Assembly: GCA_003023645.1 (NCBI GenBank)
Contig: PXYQ01000006.1
Span: forward strand, 1 to 34,249
Length of the DNA: 34,249 nt
Reading direction: 5' to 3'
From: Candidatus Arcticimaribacter sp.
GTDB lineage: Bacteria > Bacteroidota > Bacteroidia > Flavobacteriales > Flavobacteriaceae
In this document: positions 16,985 through 26,800 of the stretch, one piece after another
Numbering within the stretch: position 1 is the first letter of the stretch
Layout: each line of letters opens with the position of its first letter
Notes under the pieces: generated by a model
The model's input: the letters and a program-made list of their open reading frames with translations, nothing else
What the model was told of the DNA's origin: nothing
Database searches by the model: none
Translations under genes and position numbers: made by a program

Positions 16985-17731
16985 ATGAAGATCTTAGTTT
17001 GTATAAGCAATGTTCCCGATACCACATCGAAAATAAATTTTGTGGATTCGAATACAAAATTTGACACCCAAGGGGTACAATTCATCATCAATCCAAATGA
17101 TGAGTTTGGTCTAACTCGCGCCGTGTGGTTACAACAAAAACAGCAAGCCGAAGTAACCGTTTTGACAGTTGGTGATGCTAGTTGCGAACCTACACTGCGA
17201 AAATGTCTTGCTATTGGTGCAGACAAAGCAATTCGTGTTGATGCAGATCCGACGGATGGTTATTTTGTAGCCAAACAAATCGCAGCAGTTTGCGAAAAAG
17301 AATCGTATGACCTTATAATTGCTGGAAGAGAATCTATTGACCACAATGGTGCAATGGTTCCTGGTTTAGTTGCAGGGATGTTAGATTATGAATACATCAC
17401 CAATTGTATTTCTTTAGAAATAGAAAACGATCAAGCAACAGCAGCTCGTGAAATCGATGGTGGAAAAGAAATTGTAACCAGTGGTTTTCCTCTAGTAATT
17501 GGAGCTCAAAAAGGATTGGTTGAAGAGTCTGACCTTATTATACCTAACATGAGAGGTATTATGCAGGCTCGTAAAAAACCTCTTGAGGTTATGGCTGCTT
17601 CAGATGCAGTTGCTACTTCAACTGTTATTTCTTTCGACAAACCAGCTCCAAAAGGAGAAGTTAAATTGATTGACGCAGACGATATAGATACTTTAATCGA
17701 TTTACTTCACAACGAAGCAAAAGTTATATAA
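16985..17731 (+). CDS. etfB: Electron transfer flavoprotein subunit beta
   Basis: The 248-residue protein matches EtfB: the N-terminal MKILVCISNVPDTTSKI, the INPNDEFGLTRA stretch (35-46), the AMP-binding region with GRESIDHNG (114-122) and VPGLVAGML (125-133), and the ETF-beta C-terminal MRGIMQARKKPLEV (188-201). With EtfA it forms the FAD-containing carrier that passes electrons from acyl-CoA dehydrogenases to the membrane quinone pool. etfA starts 19 bases after its stop, so the two form one operon. It is transcribed divergently from a TetR regulator. Motifs of bifurcating ETFs were not looked for in detail, so the conventional role is assumed. Confidence 0.96.
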   Translation: MKILVCISNVPDTTSKINFVDSNTKFDTQGVQFIINPNDEFGLTRAVWLQQKQQAEVTVLTVGDASCEPTLRKCLAIGADKAIRVDADPTDGYFVAKQIAAVCEKESYDLIIAGRESIDHNGAMVPGLVAGMLDYEYITNCISLEIENDQATAAREIDGGKEIVTSGFPLVIGAQKGLVEESDLIIPNMRGIMQARKKPLEVMAASDAVATSTVISFDKPAPKGEVKLIDADDIDTLIDLLHNEAKVI

Positions 17732-17750
17732 CTCTTTTAAAAACGAAATT

Positions 17751-18707
17751 ATGGCAGTAGTAATATACACAGAAACGGAAAATGGAAGTTTTAAAAAAGT
17801 AGCTTTCGAAATTGCATCATACGGAAAAGCACTAGCAGATCAAACCGGTCAAAAACTTGTTGCAGTCACCTTTAATCAAGAAGACGGAAGTGGCCTAGGC
17901 GCATATGGAGTTGATGAAGTAGTCAACATAACTGGAGCTTTCGCCTCTAGTTTTTCTGCAAAAAAATACGCAGCAGCACTTGCTCAAGTTGCTTCTGAAA
18001 AAGGAGCATCTTTAGTAGTTGTAAGTTCAAGTGCAAACAGCAAATATTTAGCTCCTTTATTGGCGGTTAAATTATCAGCAGCATATACATCCAATGTAGT
18101 TGCTCTTCCTGAAAGCACCGAACCACTTACACTCAAAAGAACCTGTTATACCAGTAAAGCTTTAAGTGTTGTAAGCTCAAACCAACCGATTAATATCATT
18201 GGGTTATCTAGTAATGCTTTTGGAATTATTGAAACACAAAGTTCTCCTTCACAAAGTAGTGTTGCCGCTGAAGAAGCATCAAGTTCTATGCAAGTTTCTG
18301 CAGTCGAAAAAGTAACTGGCGTAATAACCATAGCCGATGCAGACATCGTTGTGTCGGGTGGTCGTGGACTTAAAGGCCCCGAAAACTGGCATTTGATTGA
18401 AGATCTTGCAGCTACACTAGGAGCAGCAACTGCATGTTCCAAGCCTGTTTCAGATATGGGATGGAGACCGCACAGCGAACACGTTGGTCAGACTGGAAAA
18501 CCAGTAGCATCTAATCTATATATCGCAATTGGAGTTTCTGGTGCGATTCAGCATTTGGCTGGCATCAATTCATCTAAAGTAAAAGTAGTAATCAACATTG
18601 ACCCGGAGGCACCTTTTTTCAAAGCTGCTGATTACGGTATTGTTGGAGATGCATTTGAAGTACTTCCAAAGTTAATTGAAAAACTAAAAGCCTTTAAGGC
18701 AGCCTAA
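17751..18707 (+). CDS. etfA: Electron transfer flavoprotein subunit alpha
   Basis: The 318-residue protein has an N-terminal ETF domain and a C-terminal FAD-binding domain. Visible FAD motifs are VSGGRGLKGPENW (201-213), GQTGKPVASNLYIAIGVSGA (246-265) followed by IQHLAGI, and the NIDPEAPFFKAADYGIVGD signature (282-300). It partners EtfB in electron transfer from acyl-CoA dehydrogenation to respiration. The gene is directly followed by a rho-independent terminator, closing the etfBA operon. The nearby MaoC hydratase and TetR regulator give a fatty-acid or branched-chain acyl-CoA oxidation context. Confidence 0.96.
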   Translation: MAVVIYTETENGSFKKVAFEIASYGKALADQTGQKLVAVTFNQEDGSGLGAYGVDEVVNITGAFASSFSAKKYAAALAQVASEKGASLVVVSSSANSKYLAPLLAVKLSAAYTSNVVALPESTEPLTLKRTCYTSKALSVVSSNQPINIIGLSSNAFGIIETQSSPSQSSVAAEEASSSMQVSAVEKVTGVITIADADIVVSGGRGLKGPENWHLIEDLAATLGAATACSKPVSDMGWRPHSEHVGQTGKPVASNLYIAIGVSGAIQHLAGINSSKVKVVINIDPEAPFFKAADYGIVGDAFEVLPKLIEKLKAFKAA

Positions 18708-18729
18708 ATTTCAATCAATACATACTCTT

Positions 18730-18756
18730 AAAAGGCGCTCATCGAGCGCCTTTTTT
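18730..18756 (+). terminator. Rho-independent terminator of etfBA
   Basis: A perfect 7-pair GC-rich stem GGCGCTC / GAGCGCC with an ATC loop, extended by A-T pairs, and followed by six T residues, 22 bases after the etfA stop. Confidence 0.93.
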
Positions 18757-18960
18757 ATTGTTTTAAAACAGAAATCAACATCAGATCAATCACTTTGTTA
18801 TTTTGAATGAAAATGGTTTTCATCATAGCATGAATAACCTTTTGAAACAATAAAATACGAAGCACTTATTTTCAAAAAAAGAAGCATAAACAATTAATAC
18901 TATTTTTATCTTTAGCCTCCCATTTCAATGCAATCATAAAATTAACATTAAACGAAAGCG

Positions 18961-21519
18961 TTGCTAGATACAGGTGCTCAAAAAAAACATATTGCTTCTT
19001 GGACACTAATGCTGTGGATCAATTTACTTGTCGGTCAGGCAATTGATCCACCTGTATTGAACGCCGAAGGAGATCAAGCATATTGTGCATTGTCCGAACA
19101 AAATATCGTCACTGAATTTTCCATTGAGAACAATAGTGGCAGTGCAGTCACAGCTGTTTACATTCAAATCTCTTTGGGCTATGTGCAAGGAGAAGATATT
19201 TTACGGCTAACTGGAACACACAACATAAGCAGCAATTGGAGTCCAGCTGAAGCAAAACTGACACTTAAAAGCAATACATCTGAAGTCGATTACAACAATC
19301 TCGTAAGCGCAGTTCAAGATGTTATTTTTTATAGCAGCAACCCCAACCCTAGTCAGGATAAGTATTTTTCTATAACAATTGGAAGCGCAAATTACCTCCC
19401 CTCTACTCAACATTATTATGAATTTGTTCCTAGCTTGGGTATAACGTGGTCGGCAGCTAAGCTTGCAGCAGAGAACAAAAATTATTTTGGAATCCAAGGA
19501 TACTTGGCTACAATCTTGTCACAAGATGAGTCTAATATTTCTGGAAAATTGACCAATGGCGTCGGTTGGATTGGCGGATCGGATCAAGAAGTAGAAGGAA
19601 CTTGGAAGTGGGTAACTGGGCCAGAAGCGGGTACTGTTTTTTGGACCGGTCTTTCGAATGGAAGTTCGCCTAATTATGCAAACTGGAATAATAGCGAGCC
19701 TAACAATCTAGGAAACGAAGACTATGCTCACATCACAGACCCTTCAGTTGGACCTGCAGGGTCTTGGAATGATTTAGGAAACGCTGCGCAGAGTTCCGGA
19801 GCTTATCAAGCCAAAGGCTATGTTGTAGAATATGGAGGCAGTACTGGAGATCCTGAACTCAATATTTCTGCGAGTACTCGTCTTGTAATGCCTCGAATCA
19901 TTAGTGTTGAAGATTCCGAAGCGTGCTTCGGCGCTTCACAAACCCTAACTGTGAGTGCTACAGTTAGCGACATCAATTGGTACGACAGCGAAACAGCTAG
20001 CAATGTTCTATTTACTGGAACAACGTTTTCCATACAGCCTAGCAACACCACAACCTACTGGATCGATCTCATCCCTTCTGACTGTACAAATGAAATTCGA
20101 ACTCCAATAACTGCTACGGTGCATCAATTTCCAGTAATTATCAATCGAAATCTTATCATAGAACAATGTGATAATGACAATTTGAATGATGGAAGAACGC
20201 TTTTTAATCTCAATGCTTTTGGGGCACTAATTTCTCAAAATCACAGCAATGAAACATTTGAATTTTATACGAACTCAAACTATGATATTACTTCTTTAAT
20301 TCCGAACCCAACAGCCTACAGAAATGCTGCTTTTGAAGAGGTGTTTTTTGTTAAAATAAACAACGCTTTCGACTGTTCAGAAACTTCATCGCTAACCATA
20401 AAAGTAGGTGCTAGTCTTATCGATTCGAGTTTTTTCATTCCTTATGAAGTTTGTGAAACAGAAATAAAATCGCTCGATCCAGGGATTGAATATTGGAGTC
20501 GAGATACTTTTTTAACATTAGAAAAAGAGCTTGTTAATTCGAATTCAAAGTTTAGTTTACAAAGCATATTAATTACTTTTTACTCCAATAAAGATGATGC
20601 CGAACTTCGGCAAAATGGAATCAGCCTAGAGAATGAAACCGATGCATATGTCATGGAGACTCCCTACCTACAGGAGATATGGGCTCGTGTTGACAATCTA
20701 GATCTCAATACGATTTCTTGTCTTGGAATTCAAAAAGTTGCAAGTCTAAAAGTAAACAAGCTACCTGAGTTCGAGCGCTTGGATTCAAACAGCATTGTAT
20801 GCTTAAATCTTGATCCGATCACACTAGAGGTTGCATCTTCAGATAATCGAACGTATCGCTACAGTTGGACTAAAGACGGCATAGATTTCCCCTTAAACAT
20901 TGCAGGAGTAGATACACAGATTCTTGTTTATGAAGGAGGCATCTATGAAGTAACCGCTGAAACAACAGACGGAACAAATTGCTCAAAAAAGACAAGCATG
21001 GAATTGATTTCATCGGAGATAGCAACCCTAACACAAGATGACCTAACGGTAATTGACTTAGAGGGCGATACGGGTTCTGTGAAAATCACTATGACTAATT
21101 TAGGAGTTGGTGTATATGAATTTGCTATTGATGATCCGTTTGGTCCATACCAAGACGCTCCCTATTTCGACAACTTACTCCCCGGAATTCATATGGTATA
21201 CATACAGGATAAGAACGGCTGTGGGATAGCCGGAATAGAAGTGTCGATTCTTGGGCACATGAAATTTTTTAGTCCAAATGGTGATGGAATCAATGATTTT
21301 TGGAAGATACTCGGCGTTAGCGAAAATTTTCAGCCCAACAGTCGTGTTTATGTTTATGATCGAAATGGAAAACTGCTTGTTGATTTGGATCCCCTAGAGG
21401 TTGGTTGGGATGGTACCTATAACGGATTTCAGCTACCACAAGACGATTATTGGTTTAGGGTATTTTTTGACAATGGAAAGGAACGTATTGGACACTTTAG
21501 CTTATTAAGACCAGAATGA
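18961..21519 (+). CDS. T9SS type-B sorted surface protein with C-type lectin domain
   Basis: An in-frame stop at 18949-18951 limits the start. TTG at 18961 gives a normal signal peptide (basic QKKH, hydrophobic core, ending GQA near residue 26); the next ATG (19009) would leave almost no basic N-region, so TTG is preferred. Residues about 143-292 form a C-type-lectin-like domain with the calcium-site motifs EPN (246-248) and WND (269-271); EPN in animal lectins favours mannose-type sugars. An Ig-like T9SS repeat follows (about 305-380), then several poorly defined beta segments. The last ~88 residues, from FFSPNGDGINDFW, are the gliding-motility-type (type B) T9SS sorting domain. The product is therefore exported by T9SS and kept at or released from the surface. 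It overlaps the PorP/SprF gene by 4 bases. TATCTTTA at 18907-18914 is a near-consensus -7 box. Confidence 0.88.
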   Translation: MLDTGAQKKHIASWTLMLWINLLVGQAIDPPVLNAEGDQAYCALSEQNIVTEFSIENNSGSAVTAVYIQISLGYVQGEDILRLTGTHNISSNWSPAEAKLTLKSNTSEVDYNNLVSAVQDVIFYSSNPNPSQDKYFSITIGSANYLPSTQHYYEFVPSLGITWSAAKLAAENKNYFGIQGYLATILSQDESNISGKLTNGVGWIGGSDQEVEGTWKWVTGPEAGTVFWTGLSNGSSPNYANWNNSEPNNLGNEDYAHITDPSVGPAGSWNDLGNAAQSSGAYQAKGYVVEYGGSTGDPELNISASTRLVMPRIISVEDSEACFGASQTLTVSATVSDINWYDSETASNVLFTGTTFSIQPSNTTTYWIDLIPSDCTNEIRTPITATVHQFPVIINRNLIIEQCDNDNLNDGRTLFNLNAFGALISQNHSNETFEFYTNSNYDITSLIPNPTAYRNAAFEEVFFVKINNAFDCSETSSLTIKVGASLIDSSFFIPYEVCETEIKSLDPGIEYWSRDTFLTLEKELVNSNSKFSLQSILITFYSNKDDAELRQNGISLENETDAYVMETPYLQEIWARVDNLDLNTISCLGIQKVASLKVNKLPEFERLDSNSIVCLNLDPITLEVASSDNRTYRYSWTKDGIDFPLNIAGVDTQILVYEGGIYEVTAETTDGTNCSKKTSMELISSEIATLTQDDLTVIDLEGDTGSVKITMTNLGVGVYEFAIDDPFGPYQDAPYFDNLLPGIHMVYIQDKNGCGIAGIEVSILGHMKFFSPNGDGINDFWKILGVSENFQPNSRVYVYDRNGKLLVDLDPLEVGWDGTYNGFQLPQDDYWFRVFFDNGKERIGHFSLLRPE

Positions 21520-22529
21520 TGAAGGAAATGCTAAAAAAATCCTTTCTCGTGGTTTTAGTCTTTGGTCAATTTATTGTCTTAAGCGCTCAAGGTTTTGTAC
21601 CCATATTCAACGAATATTTAGCGGAAAATCTATATATGGTTCATCCGGCTATGGTTGGAGTTAACCTTAAAAATGCTCGAATCAATCTCGGAAGTCGGCA
21701 GCAATGGTTTAATGTTCCTAATGCTCCAGGTACTAATCTACTTACACTAGAATACAAAGCGACAAAAAACGTAACGATGGGCTTACAACTCATCAAGGAT
21801 CACAACGGCTATCATTCTAAAAACTCCAACTACCTCACCTTCGGCTACCGAATTTATTTGAATGATGCCATTTGGAATACCCGACGTTCATTCCCGACTA
21901 AAAACGACAACATAAAAGAACTCTCCTTTGGAATTAACATCGGATCCATCAACTACAGCATCGATCAAAGGAGTTTTGATGCCCGAATTCCTGACCCACT
22001 ACTGAATGCCAACTCAAGTGGAACACGTTACCTTACAATTGATGCAGGAGCTGCTTACGTATCTACTCATTTATCTGCTCAGGTTTCAGTCAAAAACATC
22101 AACACGAACGATGCACAAGGAAACACTACAGATGGGGATGCAAACATAAATCTGTCAAAATTCAAGCATTACTTGGCTTCACTTCAGTATGAAATCTACT
22201 TCAATAACGGCTGGAATTTAGAACCTTCTTTTTTAATTCAATTTTTAGAAAAAACAGAAGAGAGCAGTTTGGATTTGAATCTAAAAATATATCGGTTGGT
22301 TAAGAAGGGTAGGATCTGGCTTGGAGCCTCTTATCGACAAAATTTCATTGAAATAGACACCCCTTCTGAAACTAAAACTCCAAAGCAAAACTATACTCAC
22401 TTTACTCCTGTTTTTGGAATGAATTATGGTCGTTATTTATTCTCCTATCATTACACTTCCAACCTTGGAACTTTAAACCTAGGCACTTCAGGCCTCCACT
22501 ATTTCTCACTTGGAATAACCCTCTTTTGA
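21516..22529 (+). CDS. PorP/SprF-family type IX secretion membrane protein
   Basis: The 337-residue protein has a signal peptide (about 1-25, ending VLSAQG) and the PorP/SprF pattern: FVPIFNEYLAENLYMVHPA near the N-terminus, SRQQW, LTLEYKATKNVTMGLQL and a beta-barrel ending in GLHYFSLGITLF. PorP/SprF proteins are outer-membrane partners of T9SS type-B cargo, commonly encoded directly downstream of the cargo gene. That is exactly the case here: the ATG overlaps the TGA of the lectin protein gene (ATGA), so they are translationally coupled. This strongly supports a dedicated cargo-partner pair. A second ATG immediately follows the first and could also be used. Confidence 0.93.
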   Translation: MMKEMLKKSFLVVLVFGQFIVLSAQGFVPIFNEYLAENLYMVHPAMVGVNLKNARINLGSRQQWFNVPNAPGTNLLTLEYKATKNVTMGLQLIKDHNGYHSKNSNYLTFGYRIYLNDAIWNTRRSFPTKNDNIKELSFGINIGSINYSIDQRSFDARIPDPLLNANSSGTRYLTIDAGAAYVSTHLSAQVSVKNINTNDAQGNTTDGDANINLSKFKHYLASLQYEIYFNNGWNLEPSFLIQFLEKTEESSLDLNLKIYRLVKKGRIWLGASYRQNFIEIDTPSETKTPKQNYTHFTPVFGMNYGRYLFSYHYTSNLGTLNLGTSGLHYFSLGITLF

Positions 22530-22557
22530 TTTAAAGATAATCTGTTTATACGTTAAT

Positions 22558-23655
22558 TTAAACCGTAAGATTGACATTAAATTCTGATGGGCTAACACCA
22601 GTTTCTTTTTTAAAATTTTTGAAAAAAGTAATCCTCGAGTTAAAATTACATTCCTGCGCTAAGGATTCAATTGTTTTGTGTTCAAGATAACCGGCTTTGA
22701 TGAGCCGTTTAGACTTTAAAACTTTAATTAAGTTGATGTAATCGTTTCCTCTATACAAACAATGGTAATTAAATAAATAGATTAAATGTGATTTCGGAAC
22801 AGCCAATTGAGAAGACAAGAAATCGATAGTAAAACTGTTCTCTTTTATCAGCTGATCGTTGCTTTGTAGTTTTATAAGCTTATAAATAAGGTCAGAAAAG
22901 GTGTCGATCATAGCCGTTTGAATATACAGGTGCTTTTGATCAACTTGTCGAATGGTTTTGAATTTCCAAAATTCTGAATTAGACTCTTCCACCACAATAT
23001 TTCTTAAAAGTATTATTTTTCCGTAAAGTATTATCGGATTCAAAAAAATATAAAAGAACAAGAAAAACCAAACCAGCGAAGCTATGACGTAAAAATCAAT
23101 CAGCCATTCGCGAGTGTCAAGTCCATAGTAAGCCTTAAGCACGAAAGCGGAAGCATAAATAACAGTAAAAGCGATCAATAAAACATAAACCCAACGTTTA
23201 ATGATTTCATCCTTTGAATGTGAATCTTTATTAGATTTAATAATTTCTCGAAACGTTAAAAATAAATAAACCCCTATAACAGTAAAAGCAAAAAATGAAT
23301 TCTGTTGATGTGATGTCTCAAAGAACAAAGTGCTGAAAAAAGTATATGTAACAGGCAAAATAAAATGGGTTAAATCCTTTTTAAAGTTGATTTTTTTAGT
23401 CAAAAGCGTACGCGAATATAAAAACATACAAGGTACTAATGACACAGAAAAAATTGCTGGGTAATTATCCAACAAGGTTAAATCAAGACTATTAAATGAT
23501 ATGTAAAAGATGAAAGCGCGATGAGAAATCTGCTGCACTATGATCAAAATCAGATACACATTTACTCTAATATTTGTTCTACCAGAAAACAACATGATGA
23601 ATATCAAAAGAGATCCAAGTAGGATATTAGAAACAAACAAAAGGCTCGTGATCAT
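22558..23655 (-). CDS. Membrane-bound AraC-family transcriptional regulator
   Basis: The 365-residue protein has about seven hydrophobic segments in residues 1-215 and a C-terminal AraC helix-turn-helix domain (about 270-362), including the first helix-turn-helix FLSSQLAVPKSHLIYLFN and the second with IESLAQECNFNSRITFFKNF and the KKETGVSPSEFN ending. This 7TM-AraC layout is frequent in Bacteroidota and suggests direct sensing of an envelope or membrane signal. It lies between the PorP/SprF gene (convergent) and the giant surface protein gene (divergent, 234 bases away), so regulation of the latter is plausible but unproven. A TATATTTG on its strand at 23660-23667 is only 4 bases before the ATG, which would give a leaderless transcript. 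Confidence 0.88.
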   Translation of the reverse strand: MITSLLFVSNILLGSLLIFIMLFSGRTNIRVNVYLILIIVQQISHRAFIFYISFNSLDLTLLDNYPAIFSVSLVPCMFLYSRTLLTKKINFKKDLTHFILPVTYTFFSTLFFETSHQQNSFFAFTVIGVYLFLTFREIIKSNKDSHSKDEIIKRWVYVLLIAFTVIYASAFVLKAYYGLDTREWLIDFYVIASLVWFFLFFYIFLNPIILYGKIILLRNIVVEESNSEFWKFKTIRQVDQKHLYIQTAMIDTFSDLIYKLIKLQSNDQLIKENSFTIDFLSSQLAVPKSHLIYLFNYHCLYRGNDYINLIKVLKSKRLIKAGYLEHKTIESLAQECNFNSRITFFKNFKKETGVSPSEFNVNLTV

Positions 23656-23781
23656 GTTTCAAATATACGAAAAATGTTTTAAATACTATATATAAATATA
23701 GTAAGTAATTATTTTGGTTCATTCTGATGTTTCTAAATGCAGAAAATCGTTTCGTATTCTGTTAAGACTAGATTTAATGAC

Positions 23782-23802
23782 CTCAAATTAAGTAATTTTG
23801 AG
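23782..23802 (+). promoter_or_regulatory. Candidate -7 box and operator palindrome of the giant surface protein gene
   Basis: TAATTTTG at 23793-23800 matches TAnnTTTG, about 90 bases before the ATG at 23890. It is embedded in a 21-base imperfect palindrome from CTCAAATTA to TAATTTTGAG (23782-23802), a position where a bound regulator would block transcription. No good -33 element was found upstream. Confidence 0.4.
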
Positions 23803-23889
23803 TGTAATAACCATATTTTAGGTAGTGATTCATAGAATCAATATTTTAACTTCAAAAGTTCTACTTCCAATTATTCATAACAGCTTACT

Positions 23890-26800
23890 ATGAATTTAAA
23901 GATTCTTCAATTAATATTATTAACTATATTTTGGGCAAACTTTGCTGTTTCTCAAACAATAACCGTAACTAATTTAAACCCTTCAGGGTCTGGTTCACTC
24001 GAAAATGCAATAAATCAATATTCCAGTTCAGGAGGTACAATAGTATTTGCAAGTAATTTAAGCGGAACGATTACAATTTCATCTGGATTTACTAACATAA
24101 CATCAAATCTGACAATCACAGGTAACGGTAAAACCAATACCATAATCAGCGGTGGAGGAAGCTCCTCTAGAATGTTTAGCATAAGTGGTAACGGTAATCT
24201 TACACTAAACTCAATGACTCTAAAAAATAATGGAAATCCCGGAAGTAATGCGGGATCTATTTTTTATTTAAATAATGTTAATGGTGGTATTACCACGAAT
24301 GATGTTTTAATAACAGAGTGTTCCAATACCATTTCCTTCATCTCAAATAAAGGAACACTTAACGTCAATAATTCTCAAATTGACAATAATGCAGGAAACT
24401 ATCTTTTTAGATCTGATTGGGGAAATACACCCGAAGGATGTCCAATAAACGAATCTGTATTTGCCAACAAAACTATAATTCAGAATTCTGACATCACCAA
24501 TAATTCTGGTGTTGTTTTCTGGACGGAACGATTCGTTAAAATTGATAATTGTAATATTGCAAATAACAGCAGTAACATTTTCGCCTATTTTAGAGGAGTT
24601 AATGTCTATAAAGTTTTAGGTTCTAACATTGAGAACACCGGAGGGTTTAGCTTTTCTAGTTGGATTCAATCAAATACAGGTGGATGGGGAAACAAGATAT
24701 TGTGTTCAGATCATTTTTCATTTGATGGGAATACTTTTGTGAACAGTGGTAATATTACTATTCCGGTGAACTATGGGCCATCTTTTACGGTTGGTAATAA
24801 TTCTTTTGACCGTACAATATCAAACTATCTTTCATACGATTCTTCCAGCCCACCAACATTGTCCTCAAATAGTTTAGCGTCACCTCCATCTGACATCTCA
24901 TTATCTTCGACTTCAGTCGATGAAAATATTTCAATAGGTACTACAATCGGCGGTTTAACAACTACCGACGCTGGTAGCGGAGATTCACACACCTATTCAC
25001 TCGTTTCGGGGACAGGAGATACCGATAATGCAAGCTTCTCCATCAGCGGAGCCAATCTATTAACCAATACTGCTCTGGATTATGAAACCAAAAGCAGTTA
25101 CAGCTTACGAGTGCAAACATCCGATGGAACGGATTCGTATCAAGAAGCTTTTACCATTACCATTAACGATCTAAATGAAGCGCCTACAGACATCGGATTT
25201 GCTGGTACTTCAAGCCTTGAATATCTTGTTGTTGGAGGAGGAGGTGCCGGTGGAAAAGGTAATTCAAATGAAGGTGGCGGTGGCGGTGGTGCTGGTGGTT
25301 ACTTAACGGGAACCATTACTTCAATCTTTGGTGAAACATTCGCCGTTACAGTAGCAGCTGGTGGAACAGGAGTTAATTCTACAAGTAGTCCAGGAGGCAA
25401 TGGTGGAAATAGTTCTCTAGCAGGTCAAAATATTACTACTGTCACTGCTCTTGGCGGGGGCGGCGGTGGAGCTTGTAGTTCCGCAACAGGTTCTAATGGG
25501 GCTTCTGGAGGGGGAGGTTCAGGATGTAGTACAGATAGACCTGGAGGTTCAGGAACCACAGGACAAGGAAATAATGGAGGAACAGGACGATGGGTAAGTC
25601 GCTCACCCGGAAATGGTAATGGTGGCGGTGGTGGTGGTTCATCGTCTGCTGGAACGAACGGCGCTATTAGAAATGCCGGTACCATTGGTGGAGGAGGCGC
25701 GGGTACCTCAAACGACATAAGTGGCTCGACTACAATTTATACTGCTGGAGGAAATGGAGGACCTGGAAGAGCATATGGAAATTATAATCCACCTAATCAG
25801 ACAGGCAACTCAGGTAACGGTGGAATTGGTGGAACAAACTATTCTGGAGGAAATGGTGCAAATGGAACAGTCGTCATAAGATATAGTGGAAACCAAATAG
25901 CTACCGGTGGTACTGTTATCCAAAGTGGTGGATACACCATTCACTCTTTTACCCAGATTGAAAATTCATCAATTGTATTTCAAAGCGGTTCCGCATCTTC
26001 TTCCTCCTCTTCTATCGATGAGGGTGTAAGCATAGGCACATTGGTGGGTAGTTTGCTTGCGACAGATGAAGACGATTCCACAAACACGTTCACACTAGTT
26101 AGCGGAGATGGAGACACGCATAATGAATTATTTAGTATATCCAATTCTAACCTTTTGGTAAACGGTTTGATTGATTATGAACAAACACAGGTGCTGGATA
26201 TTCGAGTACAAGTTACAGATGGACAGTTTACTTATGACAAAGCACTGACCATTAACGTTAACGATGTAAACGAAGCTCTCACTGATATTGCCATAACTGC
26301 TTCCTCTGTTGATGAAAACCTTGCTTCAGCAACCACTGTTGGGGGATTGACCACTACAGATGGCGATAATGGAGACAGCTTTACCTATACCCTAGTTGAT
26401 GGTGTGGGTTCTGATGATAATGCAAGTTTCTCCATCAGCGGAGCCAATCTATTAACCAATACTGTTCTGGATTATGAAACCAAAAGCAGTTACAACATCC
26501 GTGTGCAAACATCCGATGGAACAGATTCGTATCAAAAAGCTTTTACCATTACTGTTAACGATGTAAACGAAGCACCTACTGATATCGACCTATCCGCAAC
26601 TGATGTTGATGAAAACCTTACCTCAGGAACCACTGTAGGGGGATTGACCACTACAGATGGCGATAATGGAGACAGCTTTACCTATACCCTAGTTTCGGGA
26701 ACAGGAGATACCGATAATGCAAGTTTCTCCATCAGCGGAGCCAATCTATTAACCAATACTGCTCTGGACTATGAAACCAAAAGCAGTTACAACATCCGTG

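Noticed and set aside
18807-18823. Hairpin ATGAAAA-TGG-TTTTCAT upstream of the lectin gene as a terminator or riboswitch
   Set aside because: It has no T-run and only A-T-rich arms; the etfBA terminator lies upstream and nothing else supports a regulatory RNA. The rest of 18757-18960 shows only a weak -7 box.
23660-23667. TATATTTG on the minus strand as the promoter of the AraC regulator
   Set aside because: It ends 4 bases before the ATG and has no -33 element at a suitable distance; the region is so AT-rich that chance is likely.
25425-25718. Proline-rich open frame on the minus strand
   Set aside because: It lies opposite the glycine-rich region; GG-rich codons read in reverse give Pro, and there is a long real frame on the plus strand.
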